NCBI GenBank assembly: GCA_020636255.1
Contig: JACJYE010000007.1
Coordinates: 186,001 to 250,000 of the forward strand
Direction: 5' to 3'
From: Lewinellaceae bacterium
GTDB lineage: Bacteria > Bacteroidota > Bacteroidia > Chitinophagales > Saprospiraceae
Length of the DNA: 64,000 nucleotides
Positions 45,984 through 55,104 of this stretch are shown here, one piece after another. Within the stretch, counting starts at the first letter, position 1; every line of letters begins with the position of its first letter. The position numbers and the translations under genes were made by a program. The notes beneath the pieces were generated by a model. It did no database searches. It was given only the letters and a program-made list of their open reading frames with translations, and had not been told where the DNA came from.

Positions 45984-46727
45984 ATGCAAACCATCGACAT
46001 CCGCACTACCCAGAACGTCGTCATCGAATACGAGCTGGCGCCGCTGCGCGAGCGCATCTTCGCTTTTTTTATCGACATCGCCATCCTGCTCGCTTTTTAC
46101 CTGTTCTTTTTTCTGGCCATCATCACGCCGCTCCTGCGCAGCATAGAAGGGTCGCCCATGTTCGGCGCCATCATTTCCCTGGCCTTCGTCGGCGGCTTTA
46201 TGCTCTACCACCTCCTGTCGGAAGTGCTGGCCGACGGGCAGAGCTGGGGGAAAAGGTCGATGGGTATCAAAGTGGTGCGCCTCGACGGGCAGGAGCCCGG
46301 GCTGACCGACTACCTGCTGCGCGCCGTCTTTCACGTGGCCGACACCCTGTTCTCCGGCGGCATACTGGCCATCCTGCTGATCCTCTCTTCTGACAAGAAC
46401 CAGCGCCTGGGCGATATGACGGCCGGCACCACCGTCATCCGCGTGCGCCACAACCTGCGCTTCCGCCTCGACGATATCCTCAACATCAACACCCTCGAAA
46501 ATTACGAGCCCCAGTACCCCGAGGTGCGCCAGCTCAGCGAGCAGGACATGCTGCTGATCAAAAACGTGGTGTCGCGCTACCGAATGTACAAAAACGACGC
46601 CCACCGCGAAGTGATCAACAAGCTGGTGGCCCACCTCACCGAACTGCTGGCCCTGCCGGAACAACCCCGCGACAAGATCGGCTTCCTGCAGACGCTGATC
46701 CGGGATTATATTGTGATCACGCGGTAG
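45984..46727 (+). CDS. RDD-family membrane protein
   Basis: 247 residues. The RDD signature is visible at the start: APLRERIFAFFIDIAILLAF, with Arg and Asp in the first helix, then SWGKRSMGIKVVRLDG after the second pair of helices and SSDKNQRLGDMTAGTTVI after the third. A cytoplasmic tail of about 85 residues follows. RDD proteins are small membrane proteins of uncertain transport role. It is divergent from the SpoIIM-MoxR-DUF58 operon with which RDD genes commonly cluster; here 1.36 kb of repeats separates them. Confidence 0.9.
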   Translation: MQTIDIRTTQNVVIEYELAPLRERIFAFFIDIAILLAFYLFFFLAIITPLLRSIEGSPMFGAIISLAFVGGFMLYHLLSEVLADGQSWGKRSMGIKVVRLDGQEPGLTDYLLRAVFHVADTLFSGGILAILLILSSDKNQRLGDMTAGTTVIRVRHNLRFRLDDILNINTLENYEPQYPEVRQLSEQDMLLIKNVVSRYRMYKNDAHREVINKLVAHLTELLALPEQPRDKIGFLQTLIRDYIVITR

Positions 46728-46808
46728 GGATGTGCCGCCGATCGGCGGAAAGGCGGGAATGCGAATAGTAGGGGAATGATTGCCTGATCTTTCCCCCTCC
46801 CCCCTCCC

Positions 46809-46848
46809 AAGCCAAAAGGCGGCAGGAACTCCCACCGCCTTCTGGCTT
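46809..46848. terminator. Bidirectional hairpin between the RDD and M16 genes
   Basis: AAGCCAAAAGGCGG pairs with CCGCCTTCTGGCTT (one mismatch) around a 12-nt loop, in the middle of the gap between two convergent genes. Confidence 0.6.
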
Positions 46849-46916
46849 GCAGGCGCCGCCGATCTCCAGGTCAGCGGCACGAGGGCTGCTCGAAGCGGAA
46901 GCTTCGGGGTACGGGG

Positions 46917-49682
46917 TCAGGGCTTGGCCTGGCGCGACTTGGCGAAGTCGCCGGCCTTGACGAGCACCATCTTCTGCGGGTCCAGGTATTTGGCCATGGC
47001 GGCGTTGATCTGCTCGGGCGTCAGGGCCATCACTTTGGCTTCCAGGGCGGCGTCCCATTCCAGGGTGCGATCCAGGTCGAGGTAGCTGTTGAGGGTGCCG
47101 GCCAGCGAGCGGTCCTGGGCGCGGTTCACCTGCTGGCTTTGTACCCAGCCGCTCTTGGCGGCCGCCACCTCTTCGGCGGTGAAACCCTCGGCGCGCACTT
47201 TTTCGATCTCTTCCAGGAAAGCCTTTTCCAGGGCCTCCGCGTTTTCGGGCGCGTAGAGGGCAAAAGCGCGCCAGGTCGCCGTTTCGTCCCGGGCATCGGC
47301 GGAGAAGCTGGAGCCTACGCCGTAGCTGAGGCCTTCTTTCTGGCGGATGCGCACGGCCAGGCGGGAGTTGAGGAAGCCGCCGCCCAGCATGTAATTGCCC
47401 ATCAGCAAGGCCGCATAATCGGGATTATCCTGGTTCAGCTTGAACGGCTGTTCCGCCAGGAACAAGGCATTGGCCTTGTCGGGCGTCTCGACTTCCACGT
47501 TCTCGGCCTTGGGCTGGTAGAACTCATCCTTTATGCGCTCGTACCTGGACGGGCTCTTCCAGTCCTTGAAGTTGCCGGCCAGGGCCGTTTCCACAGCTTT
47601 CGTGTCAAAATCGCCCACTACGGCCAGCGTGGCCTCCGTAGCGCCGTAGAACTCCTTGTAGAAAGCCTTGACGTCATCGAGCGTCAGGGCGTTGATGGCG
47701 GCTACTTCTTCGTCGAAGGTCATGGTGTAGCGCGGGTCGTCTTTGTCATAGGGGGCCATGCGCCGCTGGAGCTCCATGAAGGCGATAGCGTTGGGCTCGG
47801 AGCGCTGCTCCTCGATGGAAGCCAGCTCTTCGGCCTTTAGCTTGTTGAACTCTTCTTCGGGGAAGGACGGCTGCTGCAGCATCTCGCCCAGCAGGTTGAT
47901 CACTTCGGGCAGCTTGTCGTGCTCGGCCTCGATGGTGGCGTAAGCGCCGGAAGCGCCGCCGCCGACGCGCACGCGGGCCTTGAGCTCGTCGAGCTTGTCT
48001 TCCAGTTGCTGGCGGTTGTGTTTGGCCGTGCCTTTGTCCAGCATCATACCGGCGAAGCGGGCGGCCATCTGTTTGCCTTTCAGGCTCTGTTCCGTGCCGA
48101 AGCGCAGCGACAGGCGCGCGGTGACGGCATCGCCGCGGGTCTCTTTGGCCAGCAGGGCATACTCCAGCGTTCCTTTCACTTCACCGCGCTGGGTGCGGTT
48201 TTCGATATTATCATAGGAAGGGTCGAAGGCTTCGCCTTCGGAGATGGCCTCTTTACCTTTATACCCATCGACCATAGCGGCGATGTCGGGCACATCGGGG
48301 ATGTCGGCGCGGTCGGGCGTAGCGTCGGGCAGGAAGCGGCCGACGGTGCGGTTGCTGGGTTTGAAGTACCGCTTGGCGGCGGCGGCCACCTGTTCCGGCG
48401 TCACCTGTTCGAGGCGGTCGCGGTAGATGAAGCCCAGCCGCCAGTCGCCCTGGGCGAGGAATTCACTCATAGCCAGGCCCACGCGGTCGCTGCTGCGGAA
48501 GGCCAGTTCAGTCTCTTTCAGCAGGCGCTTGCGGGCGCGCTCCACCTCTTCACTCGACGGCGGGTTTTGGATCAGCTCGTCGATGGTGGCCATCATCGTA
48601 GCTTCGGCATCGGCCAGGCTCTTGTCTTTGAGCACATCGGCGGAGAAGTAGGCGAAGCCAGGCTCGCGCAGGCTGGCGGCATAACCCCACTGGGAGCTGG
48701 CCTTGCCGCTTTCTACCAATGCTTTGTACAGCCGGCCCGACGGTTCATTGGTCAGCAGCTCCACCAGCACATCGACGGCCGGGTAGTCGGAATGGCTGCC
48801 GGGGCAGATGTGATAGGCGGCGCTCACCACCTGTACATCACCTACGCGGCGCAGCTCGGCGAAGCGCTCGCCATCCTGTACCGGCTCGCGGGTGTAGGTG
48901 GGGATCAGTTCGCGCTCCGGCTTTTGTAAGCGGCCGAAAGTCTCTTTGATCAGCCCCAGCGTTTTCATGGGGTCGAACTTGCCGGCCACCACGAGGTAGG
49001 CGTTGTCGGGCTGGTAGTATTTGTGGTAAAAAGCCTGCAGGTGCACGATGGGCACGTTTTCCAGGTCGGCGCGTGCGCCGATCGTTGATTTGCCGTAGTT
49101 GTGCCACAGGTAGGCCGTCGACAGGACGCGCTCCATGAGCACGCCGCTGGGGCTGTTCTCGCCCATCTCGAATTCGTTGCGCACCACCGTCATCTCGCTT
49201 TCCAGGTCCTTGGCGGCAATGTAGGAATTGACCATGCGGTCGGCTTCCATGTCGAGGGCCCAGCGCAGGTTCTCATCGGTAGCGCTGAAGGTCTCGAAAT
49301 AGTTGGTCCGGTCGTACCAGGTGCTACCGTTGGGGCGTGCGCCGTGTTCGGTCAGCTCCTGCGGGATGTTGGGGTGGTTGGGCGTACCTTTGAACACCAT
49401 GTGTTCCAGCAGGTGCGCCATGCCGGTCTCCCCGTAGCCCTCGTGCCGGGAACCTACCAGATAGGTCACGTTGACGGTGATGGTGGGCTTGGACTGGTCA
49501 GGGAAGAGCAGGATGTGCAGGCCGTTGTCTTCCAGCAGGTATTCGGTAATGCCTTCTACCGAAGCCAGCTGTGTGAAGCCTTTCGGAGGCTCGGCCTGTT
49601 GCGCCTGTGCGGCAGGCTGTGCAGATAGCAGCGTTAAGAGGAACAAGCTACTTCTTAGTCGGGAATGCCATTTCATCATCAT
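46917..49682 (-). CDS. M16-family zinc peptidase, two-lobed, periplasmic
   Basis: About 921 residues from ATG 49682 (MMMKWHSRLRSSLFLLTLLS; the third Met at 49676 is equally possible), with a signal peptide to about residue 27. The inverted zinc motif HLLEH is at residues 90-94, with the downstream Glu ligand in the MTVVRNEFEMGEN segment. The first M16 half ends near 460; the second half (about 490-915) lacks the zinc motif and carries the usual RQKEGLSYGVGSS R/Y pair. This is the pitrilysin/insulinase type in one chain, degrading peptides in the periplasm or at the surface. Convergent with the RDD gene. Confidence 0.95.
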   Translation of the reverse strand: MMMKWHSRLRSSLFLLTLLSAQPAAQAQQAEPPKGFTQLASVEGITEYLLEDNGLHILLFPDQSKPTITVNVTYLVGSRHEGYGETGMAHLLEHMVFKGTPNHPNIPQELTEHGARPNGSTWYDRTNYFETFSATDENLRWALDMEADRMVNSYIAAKDLESEMTVVRNEFEMGENSPSGVLMERVLSTAYLWHNYGKSTIGARADLENVPIVHLQAFYHKYYQPDNAYLVVAGKFDPMKTLGLIKETFGRLQKPERELIPTYTREPVQDGERFAELRRVGDVQVVSAAYHICPGSHSDYPAVDVLVELLTNEPSGRLYKALVESGKASSQWGYAASLREPGFAYFSADVLKDKSLADAEATMMATIDELIQNPPSSEEVERARKRLLKETELAFRSSDRVGLAMSEFLAQGDWRLGFIYRDRLEQVTPEQVAAAAKRYFKPSNRTVGRFLPDATPDRADIPDVPDIAAMVDGYKGKEAISEGEAFDPSYDNIENRTQRGEVKGTLEYALLAKETRGDAVTARLSLRFGTEQSLKGKQMAARFAGMMLDKGTAKHNRQQLEDKLDELKARVRVGGGASGAYATIEAEHDKLPEVINLLGEMLQQPSFPEEEFNKLKAEELASIEEQRSEPNAIAFMELQRRMAPYDKDDPRYTMTFDEEVAAINALTLDDVKAFYKEFYGATEATLAVVGDFDTKAVETALAGNFKDWKSPSRYERIKDEFYQPKAENVEVETPDKANALFLAEQPFKLNQDNPDYAALLMGNYMLGGGFLNSRLAVRIRQKEGLSYGVGSSFSADARDETATWRAFALYAPENAEALEKAFLEEIEKVRAEGFTAEEVAAAKSGWVQSQQVNRAQDRSLAGTLNSYLDLDRTLEWDAALEAKVMALTPEQINAAMAKYLDPQKMVLVKAGDFAKSRQAKP

Positions 49683-49892
49683 GATATGGTTTAGTGAGTA
49701 ATTCAGGGGGAAAAGGTACGGCATTATTGCGGGTAACGAAAAACAATAGGAAGCTAGCGTCGGGAAATAGCAAATTGTGCCCCCTTGGGCCGGATGCGGC
49801 CTACGCTCACGCCAGCTTGAAGGCTGGCAGGGGCCGCAATAATTGAACTTTTTAATCGGAATTTTCGTGTCTTAAGTAAATCTTTTAGCAGG

Positions 49893-50090
49893 ATGACAGA
49901 AAATAGGTTTAGCTCCCTGCAGTTAGAATTGTTGAAAATATACTCTTTTGAGCCGACCGAAGAAGAACTCAAAGAGATCAAAGCTTGGTTGGCTCGATTT
50001 TTTGCTGATCGCCTGGTTCAAAAGGTTAATTCAGCCATTAAAGCAAAGCATATTAGTGAGGGGGATTTAGAAAAATGGCTGAATGAATAG
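49893..50090 (+). CDS. Antitoxin-like partner of a PIN toxin
   Basis: 65 residues (SSLQLELLKIYSFEPTEEEL, KEIKAWLARFFADRLVQKVN, ISEGDLEKWLNE). This is the small helical protein usually found just upstream of a PIN-domain toxin gene in Bacteroidota, presumed to be the antitoxin. Its stop overlaps the PIN start (ATG at 50083) by 8 bp. It remains intact although the toxin gene is destroyed. AT-rich relative to neighbours. The 49683-49892 gap has only a small hairpin near 49811-49830. Confidence 0.7.
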   Translation: MTENRFSSLQLELLKIYSFEPTEEELKEIKAWLARFFADRLVQKVNSAIKAKHISEGDLEKWLNE

Positions 50091-50172
50091 AATTAGGGTG
50101 GTTCTGGACACTAATGTTTTTCTGGTTTCTTTAGCTCCCGATTTTCGGCTTCACTGGATTTTTACCGCAATA

Positions 50173-50465
50173 GTAACTATCAGCATCAAGGTGATTTACG
50201 GCCTGAAGCAAAATTTTGTAATCCACCCGAGGCTGTCTCAAAAGTATGGAATTGAAAAATAGTGCCAAATCATGTTTCGCCGCCTGGCCTAGCCCCTCTG
50301 GCTCCCCAATGGGGAGAACCGGCCAGGCCGCGAAAAACAGCATATTATTTGGCTTCGATATTTTTGTTTTGACTTTTGAGACAGCCCCATGAGAAGGGGT
50401 TAGACAAGAAAAATTCTACAAAATTTTGCTTCAGAAGCATTTTAGGCCGCCTGCTGAATAGTTAC
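50173..50465. mobile_element. Family-3 MITE, copy interrupted by a family-2 MITE
   Basis: The left part (50173-50230) and right part (50387-50465) match the 151-bp family-3 element (GTAACTATCAGCATCAAGG at the left end, with one T lost; CTGCTGAATAGTTAC at the right end). The apical hairpin (about 18 bp) is missing where the family-2 element sits. Flanks CCGCAATA and TGATAAAG differ, so no target duplication remains, in line with a deletion of host DNA. Confidence 0.85.
50231..50386. mobile_element. Family-2 MITE nested in the family-3 copy
   Basis: 156 bp, ends GGCTGTCTCAAAAGT, inverse orientation of 34372-34526 and almost identical to it. Being inside another element, it is the younger insertion. 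Confidence 0.85.
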
Positions 50466-50656
50466 TGATAAAGATTTTCAGGTTTTGAAAAAAGTCAACT
50501 TCCCTCCTGTTCGAGTACTGACTGCCGACGAATTCGATGCAGCTTTCAGGAAACCCTTGATGGAATAAAACGGGCCAAAGAGTTGGAGTATCACCTGGAG
50601 CCGTTTATGGCGCGGGGGCAGCATCACGGTACCGCTTCAAGCAGGGTGTGGCCCGG

Positions 50657-51853
50657 CTACCGATAAACGATCAACGGAAAGGCCTCCCCCTTTTTGAATA
50701 CATCCTTCCCCATTGGCAACTGCAAAAAACCATCCGCATCTACCAGGTTGGCGAGGTCGCCGGAGCCATGCCCTTCGGCTGGGTGGGCCAGCAGCTGCCC
50801 CCTGGCATCGTATTCCGTTCGCACCTGCAGGAAGTAGGTGAGATCGGGTTTGAAGGTGGTGTCGCGCGCCAGTACGGCGCGGGGGTAGGCCGGCGCGGGC
50901 AGGCCCAGGCTCTGCTCCAGCCAGGGCACGATATAACGCTGGGTACACATAAAGGAAGAAACCGGGTTGCCGGGCAGGGCGAATACCAGCGCGCCATTGG
51001 GCGCCTGCCCAAACCAGAAGGGCTTACCCGGCCGCTGTTTGATCTTGTGGAACAACTTTACTACGCCCAGCTGCTCCAGCGCCTGCGGCAGATAGTCGAA
51101 TTTGCCTTCCGACACGCCCCCGCTGAGGATGAGCACTTCGTATTCCGCCAGCATTGCTTCGAGGCCGGCCACCACTTCATCCAGCTCGTCGCGCAAATGC
51201 CGGGCCTCTACCCGGAGCTTGTGCTTTGCCAGCGCCGCCTTGAGCTGGTGCTCGTTGGAGCGGCGGATCTGATGGGGCAGGGGGGCTTTGCCTACTTCTA
51301 CCAGCTCATCACCCGTAGAGATGACAACCGTTTTGGGCAGGCGGCTGACTTTCAGCATGGCCTTGCCCACGGTGGCCGCCACGCCGATCTCGGCGGGCGA
51401 TATCTTTAGCCCCGCCTGGATGATGAGGCTGCCTTCCTTTCGGTCTTCTCCTTTTTTATGCACGTTCAACCCCCATTTTGCCTCGCCGAGTTTCACCTCC
51501 GCCTGGCTGTTGCTGATGTGCAGGTCTTCGTAGCGGATCACAGTGTCCGTGCCTTCGGGCAGCATGGCGCCGGTCATGACTTCCAGGCATGATCCCGGCG
51601 AATGCAGCGCCTGCTGCGCCGCCCCCGCCGCTGCGATGCCCTCGATGGAGAAGGTGCGCTGGCCCGATTGAAAGGCGTCGAACCGCAGCGCTATGCCGTC
51701 CATGGTGACGCGGTGGAAAGGCGGGAAATCGCGGTCGGCATAGAGGTTCTCCCGCAATACGCGGCCTATGGCCTCGTCGAGCGGGACTTCTTCTACACCA
51801 AAATCCTTGATCGTTTGCTCAATGATGGCGACGGCTTGTTCTACTGTGATCAT
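50657..51853 (-). CDS. moeA: Molybdopterin molybdotransferase MoeA
   Basis: Inserts molybdate into adenylylated molybdopterin. Start at 51853 (MITVEQAVAIIEQTIKD), preferred to 51886. 398 residues, family-typical. Motifs: FPPFHRVTMDGIALRF, VMTGAMLPEGTDTVIRYED, VVISTGDELVE, LILSGGVSEGKFDYLPQAL, KIKQRPGKPFWFG and FALPGNPVSSFM. It is divergent from sufS with about 80 bp between starts, and only 5 kb from the Mo-dependent CO dehydrogenase genes whose cofactor it would help make. Confidence 0.95.
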   Translation of the reverse strand: MITVEQAVAIIEQTIKDFGVEEVPLDEAIGRVLRENLYADRDFPPFHRVTMDGIALRFDAFQSGQRTFSIEGIAAAGAAQQALHSPGSCLEVMTGAMLPEGTDTVIRYEDLHISNSQAEVKLGEAKWGLNVHKKGEDRKEGSLIIQAGLKISPAEIGVAATVGKAMLKVSRLPKTVVISTGDELVEVGKAPLPHQIRRSNEHQLKAALAKHKLRVEARHLRDELDEVVAGLEAMLAEYEVLILSGGVSEGKFDYLPQALEQLGVVKLFHKIKQRPGKPFWFGQAPNGALVFALPGNPVSSFMCTQRYIVPWLEQSLGLPAPAYPRAVLARDTTFKPDLTYFLQVRTEYDARGQLLAHPAEGHGSGDLANLVDADGFLQLPMGKDVFKKGEAFPLIVYR

Positions 51854-51934
51854 GACTTTAGATTTTCCTAAACCACTTAGCTGCAATTATGTTTTTCTAT
51901 TCGGGCCCGTTTAGGCCTGCCAACAAAAGTAATC

Positions 51935-53149
51935 ATGCCTGGTTTAGCACCCTCAGAAATACGGCAACAATTTCCCATCTTTTCCCACCACCCGGAACTG
52001 GCCTACCTGGATAATGCCGCTACCACCCAAAAACCGCGCGCAGTGATAGACGGGCTGGCGGCTTTTTACGAAAAACAGAACGCCAATATCCACCGCGGCA
52101 TCTACAGCCTATCAGCCCAGGCTACGTTGCAGTACGAGCAGGTGCGGCGCAAGGTGGCGGCATTGATCGGCGCCCCCGGCCCCGGCAGCATCGTTTATAC
52201 CAGCGGCGCCACTGCCGGCATCAACCTGGTGGCCTCTTCTTTCCTGCTTCCCCGCCTGCGGCCCGGCGACGAGGTGCTGATCTCCGCTATGGAACACCAC
52301 GCCAACCTCATCCCCTGGCAGATGGCCTGCAGGCAGGCCGGCGCCCGGCTCGGCGTCATCCCTATGAGCCCGGTGGGCGAGCTGGATATGGCCGCCTTTC
52401 GGCAGATGTTGTCGGGCAGAGTGAAAATGCTGGCCATCACCCACCTGTCCAACACCCTGGGAACCATCAACCCGGTGGAGGAGATGACGGCCCTTGCCCA
52501 CCGGAAAGGCATCCCTGTGCTGGTGGACGGCGCGCAGAGCGCTGCCCACCTGGAAATAGATGTAGCGGGCTGGGGGGTGGATTTCTTCGCCTTTTCGGGC
52601 CATAAGTTGTTCGGGCCGACAGGCATCGGCATTCTGTATGGCCGGGCAGAACACCTGGAGGCCATGCAGCCGGTAATTTTCGGTGGCGATATGGTCCGGA
52701 ATGTCACGTTTGAAGAAACGAGCTTCGCAGCCCCGCCGCAGCGCTTCGAAGCGGGTACTACCCACATAGCGGGTGTGATCGGGCTGGGCTGCGCCGTCGA
52801 TTTTGTCAGCCGGCTCGACAGGCCTGCCGTGCGGGCCCGGGTGGAGGCGTTGGGGCAGTATGCTCGTGCACTGCTGGCGGAAATACCCGGGCTGCGCTTT
52901 ATCGGCGAGGCCCGGCAGGCCGGCGCTATCGTGTCCTTCGTGCTCGACAGGGTGCACCCCCACGACCTGGCCACCTTCCTGAGCGCAGAGCACATCGCCG
53001 TGCGCGCGGGGCATCACTGCACCCAGCCTATTATGCAATACTACGGCATACCCGGTACGACGCGGGCCTCTTTTACCCTTTACAATACCCGGGAGGAAGC
53101 CGAACGCCTGGCGGCTCAGGTGCGGGAGGCACAAAAATTCTTCACATGA
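51935..53149 (+). CDS. sufS: Cysteine desulfurase, SufS type
   Basis: PLP enzyme that removes sulfur from cysteine and passes it to a scaffold or transfer protein. 404 residues. Motifs: LAYLDNAATTQKP, NANIHRGIYSLS, the PLP lysine in FSGHKLFGPTGIG (Lys 224), and the catalytic Cys in RAGHHCTQPIM (Cys 362). Group II desulfurase (SufS/CsdA). The stop overlaps the sufU start (4 bp). Beyond Fe-S assembly, its neighbourhood (moeA, xdhC, cox genes) suggests that it may also feed sulfur to the CODH molybdenum site; that is inference. Confidence 0.95.
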   Translation: MPGLAPSEIRQQFPIFSHHPELAYLDNAATTQKPRAVIDGLAAFYEKQNANIHRGIYSLSAQATLQYEQVRRKVAALIGAPGPGSIVYTSGATAGINLVASSFLLPRLRPGDEVLISAMEHHANLIPWQMACRQAGARLGVIPMSPVGELDMAAFRQMLSGRVKMLAITHLSNTLGTINPVEEMTALAHRKGIPVLVDGAQSAAHLEIDVAGWGVDFFAFSGHKLFGPTGIGILYGRAEHLEAMQPVIFGGDMVRNVTFEETSFAAPPQRFEAGTTHIAGVIGLGCAVDFVSRLDRPAVRARVEALGQYARALLAEIPGLRFIGEARQAGAIVSFVLDRVHPHDLATFLSAEHIAVRAGHHCTQPIMQYYGIPGTTRASFTLYNTREEAERLAAQVREAQKFFT

Positions 53150-53586
53150 ACGAAAAACTGAAGCAGCTCTATCAGTCGGTCATCCTGCAGCACAATAACC
53201 ATCCGGTGGGTTACGGGAAAAGAGAGGGCAGCGCTTATACCCTCGATGCCTACAACCCGCTCTGCGGCGACCGGTTCCAGCTTTTTTTCAGCCTGGAGGA
53301 TGGAAGGATAACCGGCCTTGGCTTCCACGGCTACGGCTGCGCCATTTCGAAGGCGGCCACTTCCGTTCTTGTAAAACACCTGGAAGGGCAGCCCGTGCAA
53401 CGCGCACTGGAAATGTGCCGGGCTTTCGAAGCGGTGGTGCAGCCCGATGCCCCCGCCCCTTCGGCGACAGAGGAAGATTTTGAAGCTTTTGCCGCTGCCC
53501 GCGAGTTCCCGGGGCGGCTGAAGTGCGCAACGCTGAGCTGGGAGGAGATATCCCGGTTTTTGGAGGCCCAGGGTGTTGGGGGATGA
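53146..53586 (+). CDS. sufU: SufU-type Fe-S assembly protein
   Basis: 146 residues, IscU/SufU fold. Three conserved Cys: YNPLCGDRF, HGYGCAISKAA and GRLKCATLSWE. SufU acts as a zinc-dependent sulfur acceptor from SufS. It overlaps sufS by 4 bp, so the two are translationally coupled. The spacing between the first and second Cys carries the usual insertion of the SufU subgroup. Confidence 0.9.
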   Translation: MNEKLKQLYQSVILQHNNHPVGYGKREGSAYTLDAYNPLCGDRFQLFFSLEDGRITGLGFHGYGCAISKAATSVLVKHLEGQPVQRALEMCRAFEAVVQPDAPAPSATEEDFEAFAAAREFPGRLKCATLSWEEISRFLEAQGVGG

Positions 53587-53677
53587 GCGGGCCGGTTTCG
53601 AAAGCGGCCTTGTACCACCTTGCCCCTTGGAATTATGCTTGACAATCATTATGTTTGTGTGGCATAGTTTTTATCTA

Positions 53678-55051
53678 ATGAATTTCTATGATCGTGCTCA
53701 GGAAATAAAAAGGCTGAAGAAATCTTTTTCCAGCGCTCAGCCCAAGCTGGTAGTGGTATACGGCCGTCGCAGGTGCGGGAAGTCAACCCTTTTAAAGCGG
53801 GTATTATCGGAGCATGATTTTTATTATGTTGCTCCTCAGGCTGATGAGGCTATTCAGAGAGTCCAACTGGCTCAGGTCATCGGAGAACAGATTCCGGGTT
53901 TTGACAGAGTGGTTTATCCTGATTGGGAGTCTTTATTTACGAACTTGAACAATAACCTGACACGCTCCACAACCCTATGCCTGGACGAATTTCCCTATCT
54001 GGTCAAATCTTCAGGTTCTTTACCAAGTGTTATTCAAAAGTTGATGGACCGCCCGGAACGGCAAAAATTCCATCTCGCCTTATGCGGTTCTTCTCAGCAA
54101 ATGATGCGGGGCATCGTCCTGGATAGCTCCGCTCCGCTCTATGGCCGGGCAAATGAGATCCTGAAAATAATACCCCTCGAGGCTGGGTGGCTGATGGATC
54201 ATTTGGCGGGAAGCCCTGAGCAAGCAGTTATAGAATATGCTACCTGGGGAGGAGTGCCCAGATATTGGGAGTTGCGTAAGGAATATGTTTCCTATGAGGA
54301 AGCAGTGAAGGATGCCGTATTGAGCCGGCTCGGAGTGCTTCATGAGGAACCAGCCCGCTTGTTTTTGGATGATATGCGGGAGTCCATTCAGGCCTATTCG
54401 GTTATGGCTATTGTGGGAAACGGAGGAAATAAACTGTCCGAAATAGCAGGAAGGCTTCAAAAACCGGCAACGCATCTGTCACGCCTCCTGGATAAAATGA
54501 TCCAACTCGGATACCTGGCCCGCGAAACCCCTTTTGGCGCTTCTTTGAAGAATAATAAAAAGAGTCTTTACAAAGTGGCTGACCCTTTTATGAATTTTTA
54601 TTTTTCTTTTGTTGCGCCGAATTTGTCTCGCCTTGAATTGGGCCTGGTTGACCAGGTATTCGAAAGTGTCTCACAAAAGTTGAACCATTTTGTGGCGAAG
54701 GAGTGGGAAAACCTCTGTCGCCGTTGCATCCCTATGCTTCCCATAGAGGGCATTTCTTTTGATCAGGCTTTTCGTTGGTGGGGGGTGAACGCCAGGGGTG
54801 ATTCCATGGAGTTGGATGTTGCAGCAAATGATCTGGACAAAAAGTTTCTTCTTGTGGGCGAATGTAAATGGACATCCGTCCGAAATCCAGATCATTTGCT
54901 GCAACAACTGGTGGAAAAGGCGCGGTTAATTCCCGGAGTCCGGGCCCAGCAGGAAATTATTCCTATGATATTTACTCGTGCATTAGAAGAGCCTCCCCAT
55001 GCAAAAGTACAGGTATTTACTCCTGCGGATGTGCTGGGGCGGTTACGGTGA
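53678..55051 (+). CDS. AAA ATPase with DUF234-like C-terminal domain
   Basis: Start at 53678 (MNFYDRAQEIKRLKKSF); 457 residues. Walker A VVYGRRRCGKSTLLKR, Walker B-like TLCLDEFPYLV, sensor LALCGSSQQMMRG, then a winged-helix region (NKLSEIAGRLQKPATHLSRL) and a C-terminal restriction-endonuclease-like DUF234 segment (LDVAANDLDKKFLLVGECKW, i.e. D...E-x-K). The family is widely distributed in mobile and archaeal/bacterial genomes, function unknown. It is distinctly AT-richer than sufU and xdhC on either side, so it was probably transferred into this cofactor locus. Confidence 0.85.
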   Translation: MNFYDRAQEIKRLKKSFSSAQPKLVVVYGRRRCGKSTLLKRVLSEHDFYYVAPQADEAIQRVQLAQVIGEQIPGFDRVVYPDWESLFTNLNNNLTRSTTLCLDEFPYLVKSSGSLPSVIQKLMDRPERQKFHLALCGSSQQMMRGIVLDSSAPLYGRANEILKIIPLEAGWLMDHLAGSPEQAVIEYATWGGVPRYWELRKEYVSYEEAVKDAVLSRLGVLHEEPARLFLDDMRESIQAYSVMAIVGNGGNKLSEIAGRLQKPATHLSRLLDKMIQLGYLARETPFGASLKNNKKSLYKVADPFMNFYFSFVAPNLSRLELGLVDQVFESVSQKLNHFVAKEWENLCRRCIPMLPIEGISFDQAFRWWGVNARGDSMELDVAANDLDKKFLLVGECKWTSVRNPDHLLQQLVEKARLIPGVRAQQEIIPMIFTRALEEPPHAKVQVFTPADVLGRLR

Positions 55052-55104
55052 ATTAGGTTGTTTTTATTTTTGGAAGGATTACGTTATTCCTGGAGTTTGC
55101 ACTG

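Larger units (their letters stand above)
50083..50568 (+). pseudogene. PIN-domain toxin gene broken by nested mobile elements
   Basis: The 5' part (50083-50172) reads MNRIRVVLDTNVFLVSLAP then DFRLHWIFTAI, the first strand of a PIN ribonuclease with its metal-binding Asp (VVLDTN). The 3' part (50466-50568) reads DKDFQVLKKVNFPPVRVLTA then DEFDAAFRKPLME and a stop, the usual PIN C-terminus. Between them sits a family-3 element carrying a family-2 element. About 80-90 central residues with the other acidic residues are missing, so this is insertion plus deletion. The toxin cannot be functional. Confidence 0.8.

Noticed and set aside
53678..55051. Anti-phage defence gene
   Set aside because: A lone AAA/DUF234 protein without an effector partner; the neighbours are cofactor genes.
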